A DNA stretch of 64,000 bases from Thermoplasmatales archaeon SW_10_69_26. GTDB taxonomy: Archaea; Thermoplasmatota; SW-10-69-26. The notes under the pieces are model-generated. The model saw nothing but the letters and a program-made list of their open reading frames with translations, searched no databases and was not told the DNA's origin. Numbering within the stretch: the first letter of the stretch is position 1; every line of letters starts with the position of its first letter. The position numbers were made by a program, and so were the translations under genes. Shown one piece after another: positions 18,814-30,377 of this stretch. The stretch lies in NCBI GenBank assembly GCA_003009755.1, contig PXUB01000038.1:55730-119729 (forward strand), written 5' to 3'.

Positions 18814-18886
18814 GGGCTCGTAGATCAGTTGGCAGATCGCCACCCTTGCAAGGTGGAGGCCGTGGGTTCGAATCCCACCGAGTCCA
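18814..18886 (+). tRNA. tRNA-Ala (anticodon TGC) in the 16S-23S spacer
   Basis: The 73-nt gene folds as a complete cloverleaf: acceptor arms GGGCTCG and CGAGTCC with discriminator A, anticodon loop CTTGCAA (TGC), T-arm GTGGGTTCGAATCCCAC. CCA is not encoded. A tRNA-Ala at this place is typical of linked euryarchaeal rRNA operons, while Thermoplasma species have unlinked rRNA genes. Confidence 0.97.
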
Positions 18887-19098
18887 CCTACTCGGTGGGT
18901 GCGGAGTGGTTGCCGGTTCGTTGGACGTTATCCTGCATTCGATTTCACGCTCACACGGCGTCGATGCGATGCATCGACCCCGCTGCCGTTGGCAGCGTTT
19001 CAACGAGATCAGTGAGGCGGCTGTGGACGTCACTGTCCTAAGCCGTATGGACGAGGGCATAAGTCGGTGGATCGACCATCGCGGCCCGATGACGCCGA

Positions 19099-19131
19099 TG
19101 CATACGCGAGTCTAGCAGTAAGTCGGAGCTG
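19099..19131 (+). other. 5' arm of the pre-23S processing stem (bulge-helix-bulge)
   Basis: TGCATACGCGAGTCTA (19099-19114) and GTCGGAGCTG (19122-19131) pair perfectly with TAGACTCGCGTATGCA (22004-22019) and CAGCTCCGAC (21987-21996). The 7-nt gaps on each side form the bulges expected for endonuclease cutting. Confidence 0.85.
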
Positions 19132-19132
19132 T

Positions 19133-21986
<2,854 letters not shown>

Positions 21987-22019
21987 CAGCTCCGACCTTC
22001 AAATAGACTCGCGTATGCA
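21987..22019 (+). other. 3' arm of the pre-23S processing stem
   Basis: CAGCTCCGAC and TAGACTCGCGTATGCA, separated by a short bulge, are perfectly complementary to 19122-19131 and 19099-19114. Confidence 0.85.
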
Positions 22020-22070
22020 CGATCTCCGTTTCCTGGCTGAGCAAGTCGGGTTGATTTTCCACGGGGTGAC

Positions 22071-22190
22071 ACGACGGCCATAGCGGGGGGTTGACACCCG
22101 GTCCCATTCCGAACCCGGAAGTTAAGTCCTCCTGCGTTCCGCGCGGTACTGAGGTGCTAGCGCCCTCGGGAGTTGTGGTTCGCTGTCGGT
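22071..22190 (+). rRNA. rrf: 5S ribosomal RNA
   Basis: The ends pair (CGACGGC at 22072-22078 with GCTGTCG at 22182-22188). Inside are GGCCATAGCGG, CCCATTCCGAACCCGGAAG and GTACTGAGGTGC, which are standard for archaeal 5S. The length is about 120 nt. A pyrimidine-rich run with two T-triplets (CCCTTTCCTTTC, 22193-22204) follows and may be the operon terminator. Confidence 0.93.
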
Positions 22191-22284
22191 CGCCCTTTCC
22201 TTTCACGTTCTCATGGGTGGGTGGTTGGGTTCGGGTCGCTTGTCTCGAGCGAACGCTTTTGACGGGGAGCGGTTTTGCAGGTCT

Positions 22285-22491
22285 GTGGCCGAGGAAACCG
22301 TCTACTGGGTGTTCGGCAAGGAGCAGGGCGGCGAGGAGCAACTGCGCCTCGTCGGCAGTGTCAACGCCCTGAACCCAGCGCTCGCCGAGAACTACGCCCG
22401 TTCACTGTATGGCGAGGATGCGAATTGGGCGGAGATGGCGGTCGTTCCGCGCGGGTCTGTCCACCGATTCGACGACGTCCGAGGTGCCTAA
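22285..22491 (+). CDS. paaB: Phenylacetyl-CoA epoxidase subunit PaaB-like protein
   Basis: This 68-residue protein matches the PaaB family: VYWVFGKEQGGEEQLRLVGSV, then the signature NALNPALAENYARSLYGEDANW and a terminal VVPRGSV. PaaB is a small structural subunit of the multicomponent di-iron oxygenase that epoxidises phenylacetyl-CoA. The GTG at 22285 is chosen because a CTTTT box lies about 29 nt upstream and the frame before it is 5S-flanking sequence. Its stop is 1 nt before the start of paaC. No PaaA, PaaE or PaaD gene is seen nearby. Confidence 0.8.
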   Translation: MAEETVYWVFGKEQGGEEQLRLVGSVNALNPALAENYARSLYGEDANWAEMAVVPRGSVHRFDDVRGA

Positions 22492-22492
22492 C

Positions 22493-23278
22493 GTGACGGA
22501 TCGCCAACCCTCGCGAGACCTCACGCTGTCGGTCGCTGATTCGACGCTGGCGGCTGGCCTCCGGTACGGAACGTGGGTCGAGCGCGCCCCGAGCACGGAG
22601 GAACAGGTGGCGGTCTCCAGCATGAGCCAGGACAAGCTCGGCCAGGCCCGTGGCTTCTACCAGATGGCTGAGGAGCTTCACGACCTCGACAAGGTCGAGC
22701 TCCAGTACGACCGCGAGCCCGACGAGTTCCGTTGGACGCCAGCCTGGTCGACCCCCTGGAACTCATGGGGCCATCTCGTCCTCGGACAGGTCCTGTACGG
22801 TCGAGCTCTTCTCGACCAGCTCACCGCGATTGCCGACGGCGTCAAGCTCCGGGAACCGCTCTCGAAGATCGAGCAAGAGGACAGCTGGCATGCTCGCCAC
22901 GGATCGGCGTGGCTGAGCCAGGCCGCCCAGGACACGGGCGCTCGAGAACACTTCCAGGCGGCCCTCGACGACCTTTGGCCCCACGCCGTCACGGTGTTCG
23001 GAGCCGAGGACGACGAACGGTTCCCCGAGGACCTGGATGCCGGCGTGCTCGAGGCCACGGACGACGAGCTTCGGGAAGCCTGGCTGGCCGAGATCGTTCC
23101 CCAGCTGCGGGATGCGGGCCTCGAGGTGCCGGCCGAGACGACCACTGATGGCTGGCGCACGGACCCCGAGCCCTCGGCCAGGCAGTGCGAGCTGACCGAG
23201 GACGCCGCCCGGGAGACGGCCATGGAGCTGGCGGCGATGCTCCAGGATCCCGAACACCGCGAGCTCGCCGAGATCTGA
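22493..23278 (+). CDS. paaC: Phenylacetyl-CoA oxygenase subunit PaaC-like ferritin-fold protein
   Basis: From the GTG at 22493 this is a 261-residue ferritin-like helical protein. It has the PaaC-type segments AVSSMSQDKLGQARGFY (compare ...LDLIGQAR... in PaaC) and KIEQEDSWHARHGSAWL (compare KI..E..YH.RHA.DW). PaaC normally lacks a full di-iron site and acts as a scaffold for catalytic PaaA; here some acidic and His positions resemble the catalytic subunit, so the single protein may be a hybrid or may work with PaaA encoded elsewhere. It is translationally coupled to paaB. Confidence 0.8.
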   Translation: MTDRQPSRDLTLSVADSTLAAGLRYGTWVERAPSTEEQVAVSSMSQDKLGQARGFYQMAEELHDLDKVELQYDREPDEFRWTPAWSTPWNSWGHLVLGQVLYGRALLDQLTAIADGVKLREPLSKIEQEDSWHARHGSAWLSQAAQDTGAREHFQAALDDLWPHAVTVFGAEDDERFPEDLDAGVLEATDDELREAWLAEIVPQLRDAGLEVPAETTTDGWRTDPEPSARQCELTEDAARETAMELAAMLQDPEHRELAEI

Positions 23279-23368
23279 ACTGGCCCCAGTGGCACCCCCG
23301 CGGGATGATCCCCGGCGGCGAGTGCCACGCGTGGTCTTGGGAGCCTCGGGCGAGGCCTGCTACTCGCT

Positions 23369-23890
23369 ATGCTGGTCGCGGGCACGGCGCTGACCGCCGT
23401 GGCCGGCATCCCAGGCCAAAGCCCGGAGGTGGACACGGTCGAGCAGACGATCGTCGGCGACCTCCGGCTTGCGGACCACGACGAAGGCCCCAGCGACGGC
23501 GTGGAGAGGACGTTCGCCGCGGAGACCCCCGCTCCGGGCGACCGCTCTGGCTCCCAGCTGGCGAGCTCGCGCGAAGCCCATCCGGACCTCGGCGCGGCCA
23601 TCCGCCCTAACGTCACGATCAACCTATCGGTCGACCGAGGACAGGCGTTGGCCGGTGCCCTCATCGTCGACGAGCTTCGCTACGGGGATCGAGACCCGCT
23701 CGGGAAGAACATCGAACGGTGTGGTCCCCTTCACACCAGCCGAGCTGGCGGCGAGCTGCCCGATGATCTCCCCTGCGTGGCCTCGCCCGATGGAGGCCGG
23801 TGCCGGTGGATCTTCGTCTCGTCGACGAACCCGTGGACGAGCTTACCCCGCTCGTCGCAGGGTTGGGCAAGTCAGTTGCCGGCCTGTTGA
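23369..23890 (+). CDS. Hypothetical exported protein
   Basis: The 173-residue frame starts with a hydrophobic stretch (MLVAGTALTAVAGIP) that looks like the end of a signal peptide. The coding pattern continues upstream (GLGSLGRGLLLAM...) without an in-frame start before a stop at 23306, so the true start is uncertain. Third-position GC is high as far as about 23800 and then falls off, and the end overlaps the convergent methyltransferase gene by 19 bp. I recognise no family. Confidence 0.4.
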   Translation: MLVAGTALTAVAGIPGQSPEVDTVEQTIVGDLRLADHDEGPSDGVERTFAAETPAPGDRSGSQLASSREAHPDLGAAIRPNVTINLSVDRGQALAGALIVDELRYGDRDPLGKNIERCGPLHTSRAGGELPDDLPCVASPDGGRCRWIFVSSTNPWTSLPRSSQGWASQLPAC

Positions 23891-25059
23891 TCGACGGGCC
23901 GCACGATGATGCCCTGGTCCCCGACACGGAACAACTGGACGGAGACGGATCCTTCGAGGCCTTCCTCGAGCGCGTTCCGTACGTCCCAATAGCGGTCGGG
24001 GTCGATCCCGGCGCGCAGGGTCACGTGCCCGGCGTCCAAGCGCTTGAGCTTCTCGCGCAAGCCCATGAGGTTCCACGTGTGGGTGTCCAGCACCTGGAAG
24101 TCGTTCGTGAACGCGGTGGCGGCGGGGCGGTCGCTCGTCAACAGGTAGCGGCGAGGGTGTTCCTCCGAGAGGAGCCCGTCGGCGTTGGCTCGGTGGGCGA
24201 GTTGGGGCAAAAGTTGGGCCCGGACGATCGTCCGGTCGACCCGGTGCAAGATCTCGTCGGGCTCCTCGACGGATACGAGCTCGCTGGTGGGCTCGCGATC
24301 ATCGATGCGTTCCCCTGCCGGGAGCGTGAGCGCGCTTCGGTCGGCCTCGCGGGCCTGCCCGCCGTAGATGGCCAGGCGGTTGAGGTCGCCGTTCAGCGAG
24401 GTGTAGGCTAGCTCGGCCTCGAAGGCTTCGCGGACCCGGTCGGGATCGATCATCGGCGGGAGCTCGTAGCACCAGGCCTGCGCATCCTCGGCGTAGCGGG
24501 CGTGGATCTTGCCCAGGTCCGGGGACAGGTCGTCCAGGGTCCGGCGCTCGGCTTCCGGGTCCCGCGCCGGGTCGCAGACGACGACGTCCGGATCGGGCAC
24601 GCGGTCGCGGGCCCCCGGGTCGAGGGCATCGGCCACGACGACCTCGGCCTCTGCCTCCGCCCCGAGGGCCTGCAGGTTGCGTTCGGCGAGCTCGGCGGTC
24701 TCCTCGTCGCGTTCGATGCCGACCGCCTGCTCGAAGGTGCGGGCGAGGAACGCCAGCTGGATGCCGACCCCGCACGCGGGGTCGACGGCGACGTCGCCGA
24801 AGCCCTCGAGTCGTTGGGCTCGGGCCCGGGCGACGCGGTCGGGCGTCGCGTACCGGAGGCCCTGGTCGGTGAACCACAGCTCCCAGGGGTCCTCGAAGCG
24901 GTCGCTGGCCTTGTTGCGGAGCCGCGCGATCGCGAACGCGTCGTCCTGGTAGTGCTCAGGGAGCAGATCCTTGATCTCGGCGTCGGAGACCTTGTGCTTG
25001 AGCATGCGAGTGGCGGCGGCTGCGGCGTCCGCCAACGTGTACTCGTCGTCCTCGGCCAC
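23872..25059 (-). CDS. Class I SAM-dependent methyltransferase with THUMP-like C-terminal domain
   Basis: The 395-residue protein has a SAM-binding motif I (VAVDPACGVGIQLAFLAR) and the acidic motif II (AVGIERDEETAELAERNL), followed by CDPARD at the position of the catalytic (D/N)PP(Y/F)-like loop. The rest (about 230-395) resembles the THUMP-like domain found after such methyltransferases. The substrate is likely RNA, but this is not shown. The GTG at 25059 is chosen because TTGAAAAG (25081-25088), read on the minus strand as CTTTTCAA, lies about 26 nt upstream; the longer frame to 25203 is Pro/His-rich shadow sequence. It converges with the preceding gene. Confidence 0.75.
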   Translation of the reverse strand: MAEDDEYTLADAAAAATRMLKHKVSDAEIKDLLPEHYQDDAFAIARLRNKASDRFEDPWELWFTDQGLRYATPDRVARARAQRLEGFGDVAVDPACGVGIQLAFLARTFEQAVGIERDEETAELAERNLQALGAEAEAEVVVADALDPGARDRVPDPDVVVCDPARDPEAERRTLDDLSPDLGKIHARYAEDAQAWCYELPPMIDPDRVREAFEAELAYTSLNGDLNRLAIYGGQAREADRSALTLPAGERIDDREPTSELVSVEEPDEILHRVDRTIVRAQLLPQLAHRANADGLLSEEHPRRYLLTSDRPAATAFTNDFQVLDTHTWNLMGLREKLKRLDAGHVTLRAGIDPDRYWDVRNALEEGLEGSVSVQLFRVGDQGIIVRPVDQQAGN

Positions 25060-25155
25060 GGACGGCCAAGCCAGCGATGGTTGAAAAGTGGTCCTGGCGG
25101 GGTGAGGGTGACCGGGCCGGGGCCCTAGGAGTGGATCGAGCAAGGAACGAGCAGG

Positions 25156-25175
25156 GTGTGGTGTGGTGTGGTGTG
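25156..25175. repeat. Simple repeat (GTGTG)x4
   Basis: Four perfect GTGTG units lie between the methyltransferase promoter and the next genes. There is no sign of coding sequence around them. Confidence 0.8.
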
Positions 25176-25215
25176 GGTGGTGAGCCCGCGGCGGCCCCGG
25201 CAACGGTGAGCCGGA

Positions 25216-25320
25216 TCAGTCGAACGTGTACGTGCCGCCGGCGTTTATCGGCTCCTCGGCGATCGTGGACACGATCGAGGCGACGCGGACGAGCCCGCGG
25301 AGGGTCATCGTCTCCGACAT
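25216..25320 (-). CDS. Possible 34-residue protein
   Basis: An ATG at 25320 opens a short frame with the chromosome's typical G/C at nearly every third base (MSETMTLRGLVRVASIV then STIAEEPINAGGTYTFD). It ends in TGA at 25216. A CGTATCCC box lies about 30 nt upstream. There is no recognisable family. The even coding bias is the main reason to list it. Confidence 0.35.
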   Translation of the reverse strand: MSETMTLRGLVRVASIVSTIAEEPINAGGTYTFD

Positions 25321-25425
25321 CGTGACCAACGCACCCCCTCCCTCTGTCAGGAGGGATACGAACGAGATGTGGGACCCCTGTTCCTCAGGCGACCGCGAGC
25401 GTCTGTTCGTGAAGCTCGGAGGTAA

Positions 25426-25435
25426 GCAAAGGTTA
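25426..25435 (+). promoter_or_regulatory. Promoter-like box upstream of the subtilase
   Basis: GCAAAGGTTA lies 48-57 nt before the TTG start at 25483 and matches the core of the box at 11674-11687. Confidence 0.4.
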
Positions 25436-25482
25436 AGCCACGCGCGCCCCATTCGAGGTTACCGACAGGGAGGTTCTCGATC

Positions 25483-27249
25483 TTGGCTTCGGATGCATCC
25501 GGTTCGACGTTCGCAGGACTCGGGTTGGCGCTGGCGTTGGTCGTCTCCACGCTGGTGGGGATCGCGCCGGCCACGATGTCCGTCGAGGAGGCCTGCGAGG
25601 ACGTGCACGAGGAGGCCACGATGACCGCGACCGGTCTCCCCGACGAGACCGTGCTCGGATCCAGCCTCGAGTCGGGGTCCGTCACGTTCGACATCGGTTC
25701 CCCGGATTGCCGGATCGTCCAGCTCGACACCGAGCTGACCGCGCCCGATGGCGAACTCGATGGCAACTCGACAGCCGACGCCGAGCTCGTCGTCGACTTC
25801 GAGGGCATCACGCTCGCCGAGAGCCGCGAACCCGGCACGAGCGAGTCCCTGTCGCTCGACGCGCCCCCTTGGGGTAGCTACGAGTTCTCGGTCGAGCCCT
25901 GGTCGGCCATCCAGACCCCGGTCACGTTGACGGTCGACGCCGTCCTCACCGGGGACTCCGAGCCCTCGGGGCCGAACGCGGACCAGGAGACCGTCGTCGT
26001 CGGGGTCGTCGATACAGGGATCAACCCCTACCACGACGAGTTCTCGGCCGACACCTACCCCGGATCCCTCGCCCTCGACGAGCACCCGTCCAACTACATC
26101 GAGGAGTACCCGGAACCGACCCCCAGCCTGGACCTCACGCTCGATGCGCCCTACGACGAGGCCCGTGACCAGGACGACTGGGACCAGGTCGATGCGAACC
26201 GACTGTACTGGCTGCCGGGCACCAAGATCGTCGGCGCCTACCACGCGGGCGGGAACATCGCCGGCGGGGACACCGTGACCGACGAGAACGGTCACGGCAC
26301 GGCCAGCGCAGCCGTCGCCGCCGGGAACACGGTCGGGTCCTGTGAGCGGTGCCTGATCGTGTCCGTCGAGGGCGAGGCCGGGCTCTCCTGGGCGCTGGCC
26401 CAGCCGTGGATCGACATCGTCTCCAACTCGTGGGGCACCATCGGTAACGCCGGGGTCCCGACGGCGGGCAACAACGACCTGAACCCGCTCGGTGCCGGCG
26501 GCGAGACGGCCCAGAACACGCGAGCCGCCGTCGAGCGGGGCCAAACCGTGCTCGCGGCAGCCGGCAACGGCATGGCGAACGCCTTCCTCGTCCCCCAGCC
26601 GACGTACACGAACCCGCTGGCCGGACCCGACTGGACCGTCACCGTCGGCGCCACCAGCGTGTTCGACGAGTGCGGGTGCTCCGGCGACGAGGGCTTCATC
26701 ACCGCCAGCGGCAAACCGGTCGACGTCTCCAGTTACGCGACCGGGGACATCCCGGCCGCCGACCACGAGTCCACGAAGGAGAGCGCCCAGCACGGCGGCA
26801 CGAGCGCGGCCACACCCAACGTCGCCGGCGTGATGGGCGAGACCCTCCTCGAGGCTCGCGAGAAGCTTGGCGACGATGTCGGCGGCACGCGCGATGCGGC
26901 GATCGCCGAGGGGCCAGCGATCACGGGCCCCCACGTTGGCATGCTGGACGATGGCAAGCTGACGCGGGCCGAGCTCGAGGAGGCCGTCCGCTACACCGCC
27001 CAGCACAGCAGCAGCGAATGGATCTCGGCCTACCCCGTCGTGGCGCCGACGTTCCCGGTGCCCGAGGACCTGGCTTGGGCCCAGTGGGGGGCCGAGGGCT
27101 GGGGCGTCGTCGCCGAGCGCACGGGCGCGAACGCGACCGACGTCGTCGTCGGCGATCAGCCGATGCCCGAGCGATCCTTCGACGAGCAGCAGGCCGCCCT
27201 CGACGAGCAGGTGCGCGCCCAGCTGTGGGGCGGCGCCGTCGAACCGTGA
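25483..27249 (+). CDS. Secreted subtilisin-like serine protease (S8 family)
   Basis: The 588-residue exported protease starts with a hydrophobic signal (FAGLGLALALVVSTLVGIA). A prodomain-like or beta-rich region (about 35-165) precedes the catalytic domain. The triad is readable: Asp177 (VVGVVDTGINPYH), His271 (DENGHGTASA) and Ser441 (GGTSAATPNVAG), with the oxyanion Asn362 in AAAGNGMAN. CGC and CERC cysteines near 287-290 and 397-399 may form disulfides. The start is TTG. It ends 147 bp before the convergent aminotransferase gene. Confidence 0.92.
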   Translation: MASDASGSTFAGLGLALALVVSTLVGIAPATMSVEEACEDVHEEATMTATGLPDETVLGSSLESGSVTFDIGSPDCRIVQLDTELTAPDGELDGNSTADAELVVDFEGITLAESREPGTSESLSLDAPPWGSYEFSVEPWSAIQTPVTLTVDAVLTGDSEPSGPNADQETVVVGVVDTGINPYHDEFSADTYPGSLALDEHPSNYIEEYPEPTPSLDLTLDAPYDEARDQDDWDQVDANRLYWLPGTKIVGAYHAGGNIAGGDTVTDENGHGTASAAVAAGNTVGSCERCLIVSVEGEAGLSWALAQPWIDIVSNSWGTIGNAGVPTAGNNDLNPLGAGGETAQNTRAAVERGQTVLAAAGNGMANAFLVPQPTYTNPLAGPDWTVTVGATSVFDECGCSGDEGFITASGKPVDVSSYATGDIPAADHESTKESAQHGGTSAATPNVAGVMGETLLEAREKLGDDVGGTRDAAIAEGPAITGPHVGMLDDGKLTRAELEEAVRYTAQHSSSEWISAYPVVAPTFPVPEDLAWAQWGAEGWGVVAERTGANATDVVVGDQPMPERSFDEQQAALDEQVRAQLWGGAVEP

Positions 27250-27395
27250 GGACGCAGACCGGCACCGGGTGAACCGAGGCCAACCCCGGCCAACCGACCC
27301 GGGAGACCCGTTCCGCTCTGAGGGATCCTCTGCGTCTCCGTTCCAGTGTCCGGGGGGCGACTCGGTGCCCTCCTCCCCCTCCCCCTGGCGTCCTC

Positions 27396-28571
27396 TCAGC
27401 GTGACTCCGCGAACCGCACGATGCGGTCCATGGCGTCCTCGAGCACGTCCACGGGTGGCAGGTACACCATGCGGAAGTGGCCGGTCCCGGCGTCGCCGAA
27501 CCCGCTGCCGTGCACGGTGAGCACCTGCTCCTCCTCGAGCAGGTCCAGCACCCAGTCCTTGTCCGATCCTTCGAGGTCGTCGATGCGGACGAAGGCGTAG
27601 AAGGCGCCCTCCGGCTTTGCCATCGAGAGGGCCTGGGTCGACTGCACGCGTTCGTAGACGGTCTCGGCGCGGCGGCGCAGCCGGCGACGCACGTCGTCGA
27701 GGTGGTCGGCGTTGGGCGTCAGCGTGTTCGCGATCGCCGCCTGCATGGGGGCCGGAGAGCACAGCCGCAGCCGAGCCTGCTTCATGACGGTCTCCTTGAT
27801 GCCGGCCAGCTCGTCGTCGGGGTCGCGGAAGGCCATCCAGCCGGCCCGCCAGCCAGGCACGAGCCAGCTCTTCGACAGGCCGTCGAGCACGACCACGGGC
27901 CCTTGTCCGATCGCGCCGGCCGTCGTGGGGCGCTGGCCGAAGGACAGCTCCCAGTAGATGTCGTCCGTGATCAGCAACAGCTCGTGCTCCCAGGCGATCT
28001 CGCAGATCTCCTCGAGCACGTCCTCGGGGATCGTGGCGCCGGTCGGGTTGTTGGGGGAGATCACGACGAGGGCTTGCGTGTCCTCGTCGATGCGCTCGCG
28101 GATCGCGTCGGGGTCCGGTGCCCAGCCGTCCTCCATCCGGCACGGGTAGGCTCGGCTCTGCGCCGACGTGATCAGCGGCAAGGAGACGTAGGGCGGGTAG
28201 GCCGGCCCGGGAATGAGCACCTCTTCGCCGGGATCGAGCACGCTGGCCAACAGCAACCCCAGTGCCTCGCTGGTCCCGGTCGTGACGACCACGTCCTCGG
28301 CTCCGACGTCGACGCCGCGGGACCGCTCGTAGCGGGCGATCGCCTCGCGAGCGGATCGGCTCCCCTGGCTGGGGGAGTACCCGGCCGGGCGAGCCCCCTG
28401 CCGGTGGGCCTCGAGGAGCTTGGTCGGCGGCTCGAAGTCGAAGGCGCACGGGTCGCCGATGTTCAGCTTGAGGACGTCGTGGCCTTGGGCCTCGAGTTCC
28501 CGGGCTGGACCGAGCACGTCCCGGATCGCGTAGGAGACCTGGTCGAAGCGCTCCGCGGGCTCGTAAGGCAT
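27396..28571 (-). CDS. Class I PLP-dependent aminotransferase (alanine/aspartate aminotransferase-like)
   Basis: The 391-residue fold-type I aminotransferase shows the substrate-loop start MPYEPAERFDQVSYAIRD, GDPCAFDF, the TTGTSEAL turn, SPNNPTGA, and the PLP-lysine in LDGLSKSWLVPGWRAGW (SKSW). FRMVYLPP near the end carries the substrate carboxylate-binding Arg. The sequence type resembles archaeal alanine/glutamate-transaminase relatives, but the amino donor and acceptor cannot be read from it. It is a single gene between convergent and codirectional neighbours. Confidence 0.9.
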   Translation of the reverse strand: MPYEPAERFDQVSYAIRDVLGPARELEAQGHDVLKLNIGDPCAFDFEPPTKLLEAHRQGARPAGYSPSQGSRSAREAIARYERSRGVDVGAEDVVVTTGTSEALGLLLASVLDPGEEVLIPGPAYPPYVSLPLITSAQSRAYPCRMEDGWAPDPDAIRERIDEDTQALVVISPNNPTGATIPEDVLEEICEIAWEHELLLITDDIYWELSFGQRPTTAGAIGQGPVVVLDGLSKSWLVPGWRAGWMAFRDPDDELAGIKETVMKQARLRLCSPAPMQAAIANTLTPNADHLDDVRRRLRRRAETVYERVQSTQALSMAKPEGAFYAFVRIDDLEGSDKDWVLDLLEEEQVLTVHGSGFGDAGTGHFRMVYLPPVDVLEDAMDRIVRFAESR

Positions 28572-28629
28572 CGCGACGGGCAGGCTCCGCCACCGTGAAA
28601 AACCGCTCGGAGCCTGCCGCGCGTGGACG

Positions 28630-30039
28630 TCAGTTGCCCTGGTAGACGTCGAACCCGTTCGCCAGGTCGCCGGCGAACATGTAGCCCTGGTAGGTCCACA
28701 CGTCCCAGACGTTGCGGTTGTCGTTGAACTGGTCGACCATGATCGGGTTGGCGGGGTCCGAGAAGTCGACGAGGACGACGCCCGCGCCGTAGAAGGCCAT
28801 CGCGAGCTTCTCCTCGCCGGGGATCAGCTGTCCGAAGTGGGCGGTGCAGCCGGCGGGGACCTCGGTGCCGCCGATCTCGGTCATCCGGTCGTCCTGGGGC
28901 GGGTTGGAGGCGTAGTGGCTGGGCGGCGAGAACCATCCCTGCAGTTGGGGGTTCTCCTCGTCGCTGATGTCGTAGAACCAAAGGTTGCCGGCCGGGCCGC
29001 TGGCGCTTTGCCCGGCGGCGTCGGCGTACGCGTCGCAGGCGGGGGCGATGCCGCCGCCGTTCTCGTCGCCGACGATCAGCACGGAGGCGTCTTCGTTCAC
29101 CATCGCGAGGTGGCTGAAGAACGCGCTGCCGACGCCCGTGCTGGGTGTGCCAGAGACGCCGTGGTGCACGGGGATGTCCACGACGACGCTGGGATCGCGA
29201 GGGTCGCTGATGTCCCAGGTCTGCGTCATCTGGATGCCGGCGCAGTAGGCGCGCTGCTGGTCCTCGCTGATGTGGAAGCTGATGTCGTGGCAGCTGTACC
29301 CGTTCTCGAAGTCGGTCACCATCTCGGGGCTGGACGGGTCGGACAGGTCGTAGATGGCCGTCCCGCTGGAGCCCTCGCCGGGCACCTGGCTCCCGGTGCC
29401 GCCGCCGTTGCTGGCGGAGTTGTACAGCAGGGGCGTTCCGGGCACGACGCCGACGTTGTGGGAGCCGCGCTCGGGCTCGATCGTGGAGACCTTCTGCGGG
29501 TCGGTCGGGTCCGTGATGTCGTACACGGGCACGACACCGCTGTCCGTGGCGAACACGGCGTACAGGGTGCCGTCGGGGAACGCGATCGTGTCCGCGTCGC
29601 GGGCCGGCGGATCGCCGAGGTCCGACAGCTTCTCGGGGGTCGTCGGGTCCGAGATGTCGTAGATCGTCGTCTCGTCGATGTAGCCAGGTACGATCGCCAG
29701 CGAGCCGAAGACGGCGATGCCGGCGCCTCGCTCCTCGTCGGTGCCGTCGTTGGCGAGGTGCTCGACCTCGGTCACCTGATCGGGCAGGTCGCGTGGCTCG
29801 GGAGGCGCCCACCAGCCAGGCACCTCACCCTCGACACCCTGGGTCGGGTCGTTCATCGTCGGGAACCCGAAGCTGGGATGGGCGGCCTTCAACGCGGAGG
29901 GGTTCTCCACGTCGGGGACCGTCTCGTCCACGGGGTCCGTGCTCTGCTCGGCGGCATCCGTGCCCAGGTCCTCGCTGCCGATGCATCCGGCCAGGGGGGC
30001 GGCGAGGAGGAAAAGCGCCAGCAAGACGGCTCGCTGCAT
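28630..30039 (-). CDS. LVIVD-repeat beta-propeller lipoprotein
   Basis: The 469-residue exported protein has a lipobox (LLAAPLAGCIG, Cys19), an acidic spacer and then repeated blades of the form 'V.IYDISDPTTPEKLS', 'VYDITDPTDPQKVS', 'IYDLSDPSSPEMV', 'WDISDPRDPSVV', 'FYDISDEENPQL' and 'LVDFSDPANPIMV', typical of LVIVD propellers. Such proteins sit on the outer face of the membrane; their ligands are mostly unknown. The ATG is supported by a CTTTTAGG box (on the minus strand at about 30064-30071) some 27 nt upstream. Confidence 0.88.
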   Translation of the reverse strand: MQRAVLLALFLLAAPLAGCIGSEDLGTDAAEQSTDPVDETVPDVENPSALKAAHPSFGFPTMNDPTQGVEGEVPGWWAPPEPRDLPDQVTEVEHLANDGTDEERGAGIAVFGSLAIVPGYIDETTIYDISDPTTPEKLSDLGDPPARDADTIAFPDGTLYAVFATDSGVVPVYDITDPTDPQKVSTIEPERGSHNVGVVPGTPLLYNSASNGGGTGSQVPGEGSSGTAIYDLSDPSSPEMVTDFENGYSCHDISFHISEDQQRAYCAGIQMTQTWDISDPRDPSVVVDIPVHHGVSGTPSTGVGSAFFSHLAMVNEDASVLIVGDENGGGIAPACDAYADAAGQSASGPAGNLWFYDISDEENPQLQGWFSPPSHYASNPPQDDRMTEIGGTEVPAGCTAHFGQLIPGEEKLAMAFYGAGVVLVDFSDPANPIMVDQFNDNRNVWDVWTYQGYMFAGDLANGFDVYQGN

Positions 30040-30161
30040 GTGCCTGACACTCTCTCCGTCGCCCTAAAAGTGTTCCTGGACACCGGCCCGTCAGGGTCGC
30101 AGGCCGGAAGCCCCGCGACGCGAAAAACCCTTAACCGGTCCCCGCTGTCGGAGGGCCCGTC

Positions 30162-30232
30162 GCAGGGGTAGCCAAGTGGTTAGGCGGCGGATTGCAGATC
30201 CGTTAACGCGCGTTCAAATCGCGCCCCCTGCT
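30162..30232 (+). tRNA. tRNA-Cys (anticodon GCA)
   Basis: The 71-nt gene has acceptor arms GCAGGGG and CCCCTGC with the U73 discriminator expected for tRNA-Cys, anticodon loop TTGCAGA, and T-arm GCGCGTTCAAATCGCGC. A promoter-like AAAAACCCTTAACC lies at 30123-30136. Confidence 0.95.
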
Positions 30233-30377
30233 TCGTTCTCCCTCCCCCACCCCTGCCCAACGCAGCCAACTTGGGGGTCCCGTCGGCGGTCGCCGTCGGC
30301 TCGCGGTCGGCTCGGTTCCCCCTTGGGCGAGGGGGAATCACGTAGCCTTTTTCCGTTGCGCTCGTCGAACAAAGCCC

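Noticed and set aside
25156..25175. The GTGTG repeats as a CRISPR or origin signal
   Set aside because: Four short simple units without spacers, cas genes, or an origin-binding protein gene nearby. I found no CRISPR array in the window.
25459..28593. A 1,044-codon minus-strand open frame
   Set aside because: It runs antisense to the subtilase and then out of frame through the aminotransferase. Long shadow frames are expected where GC is this high.
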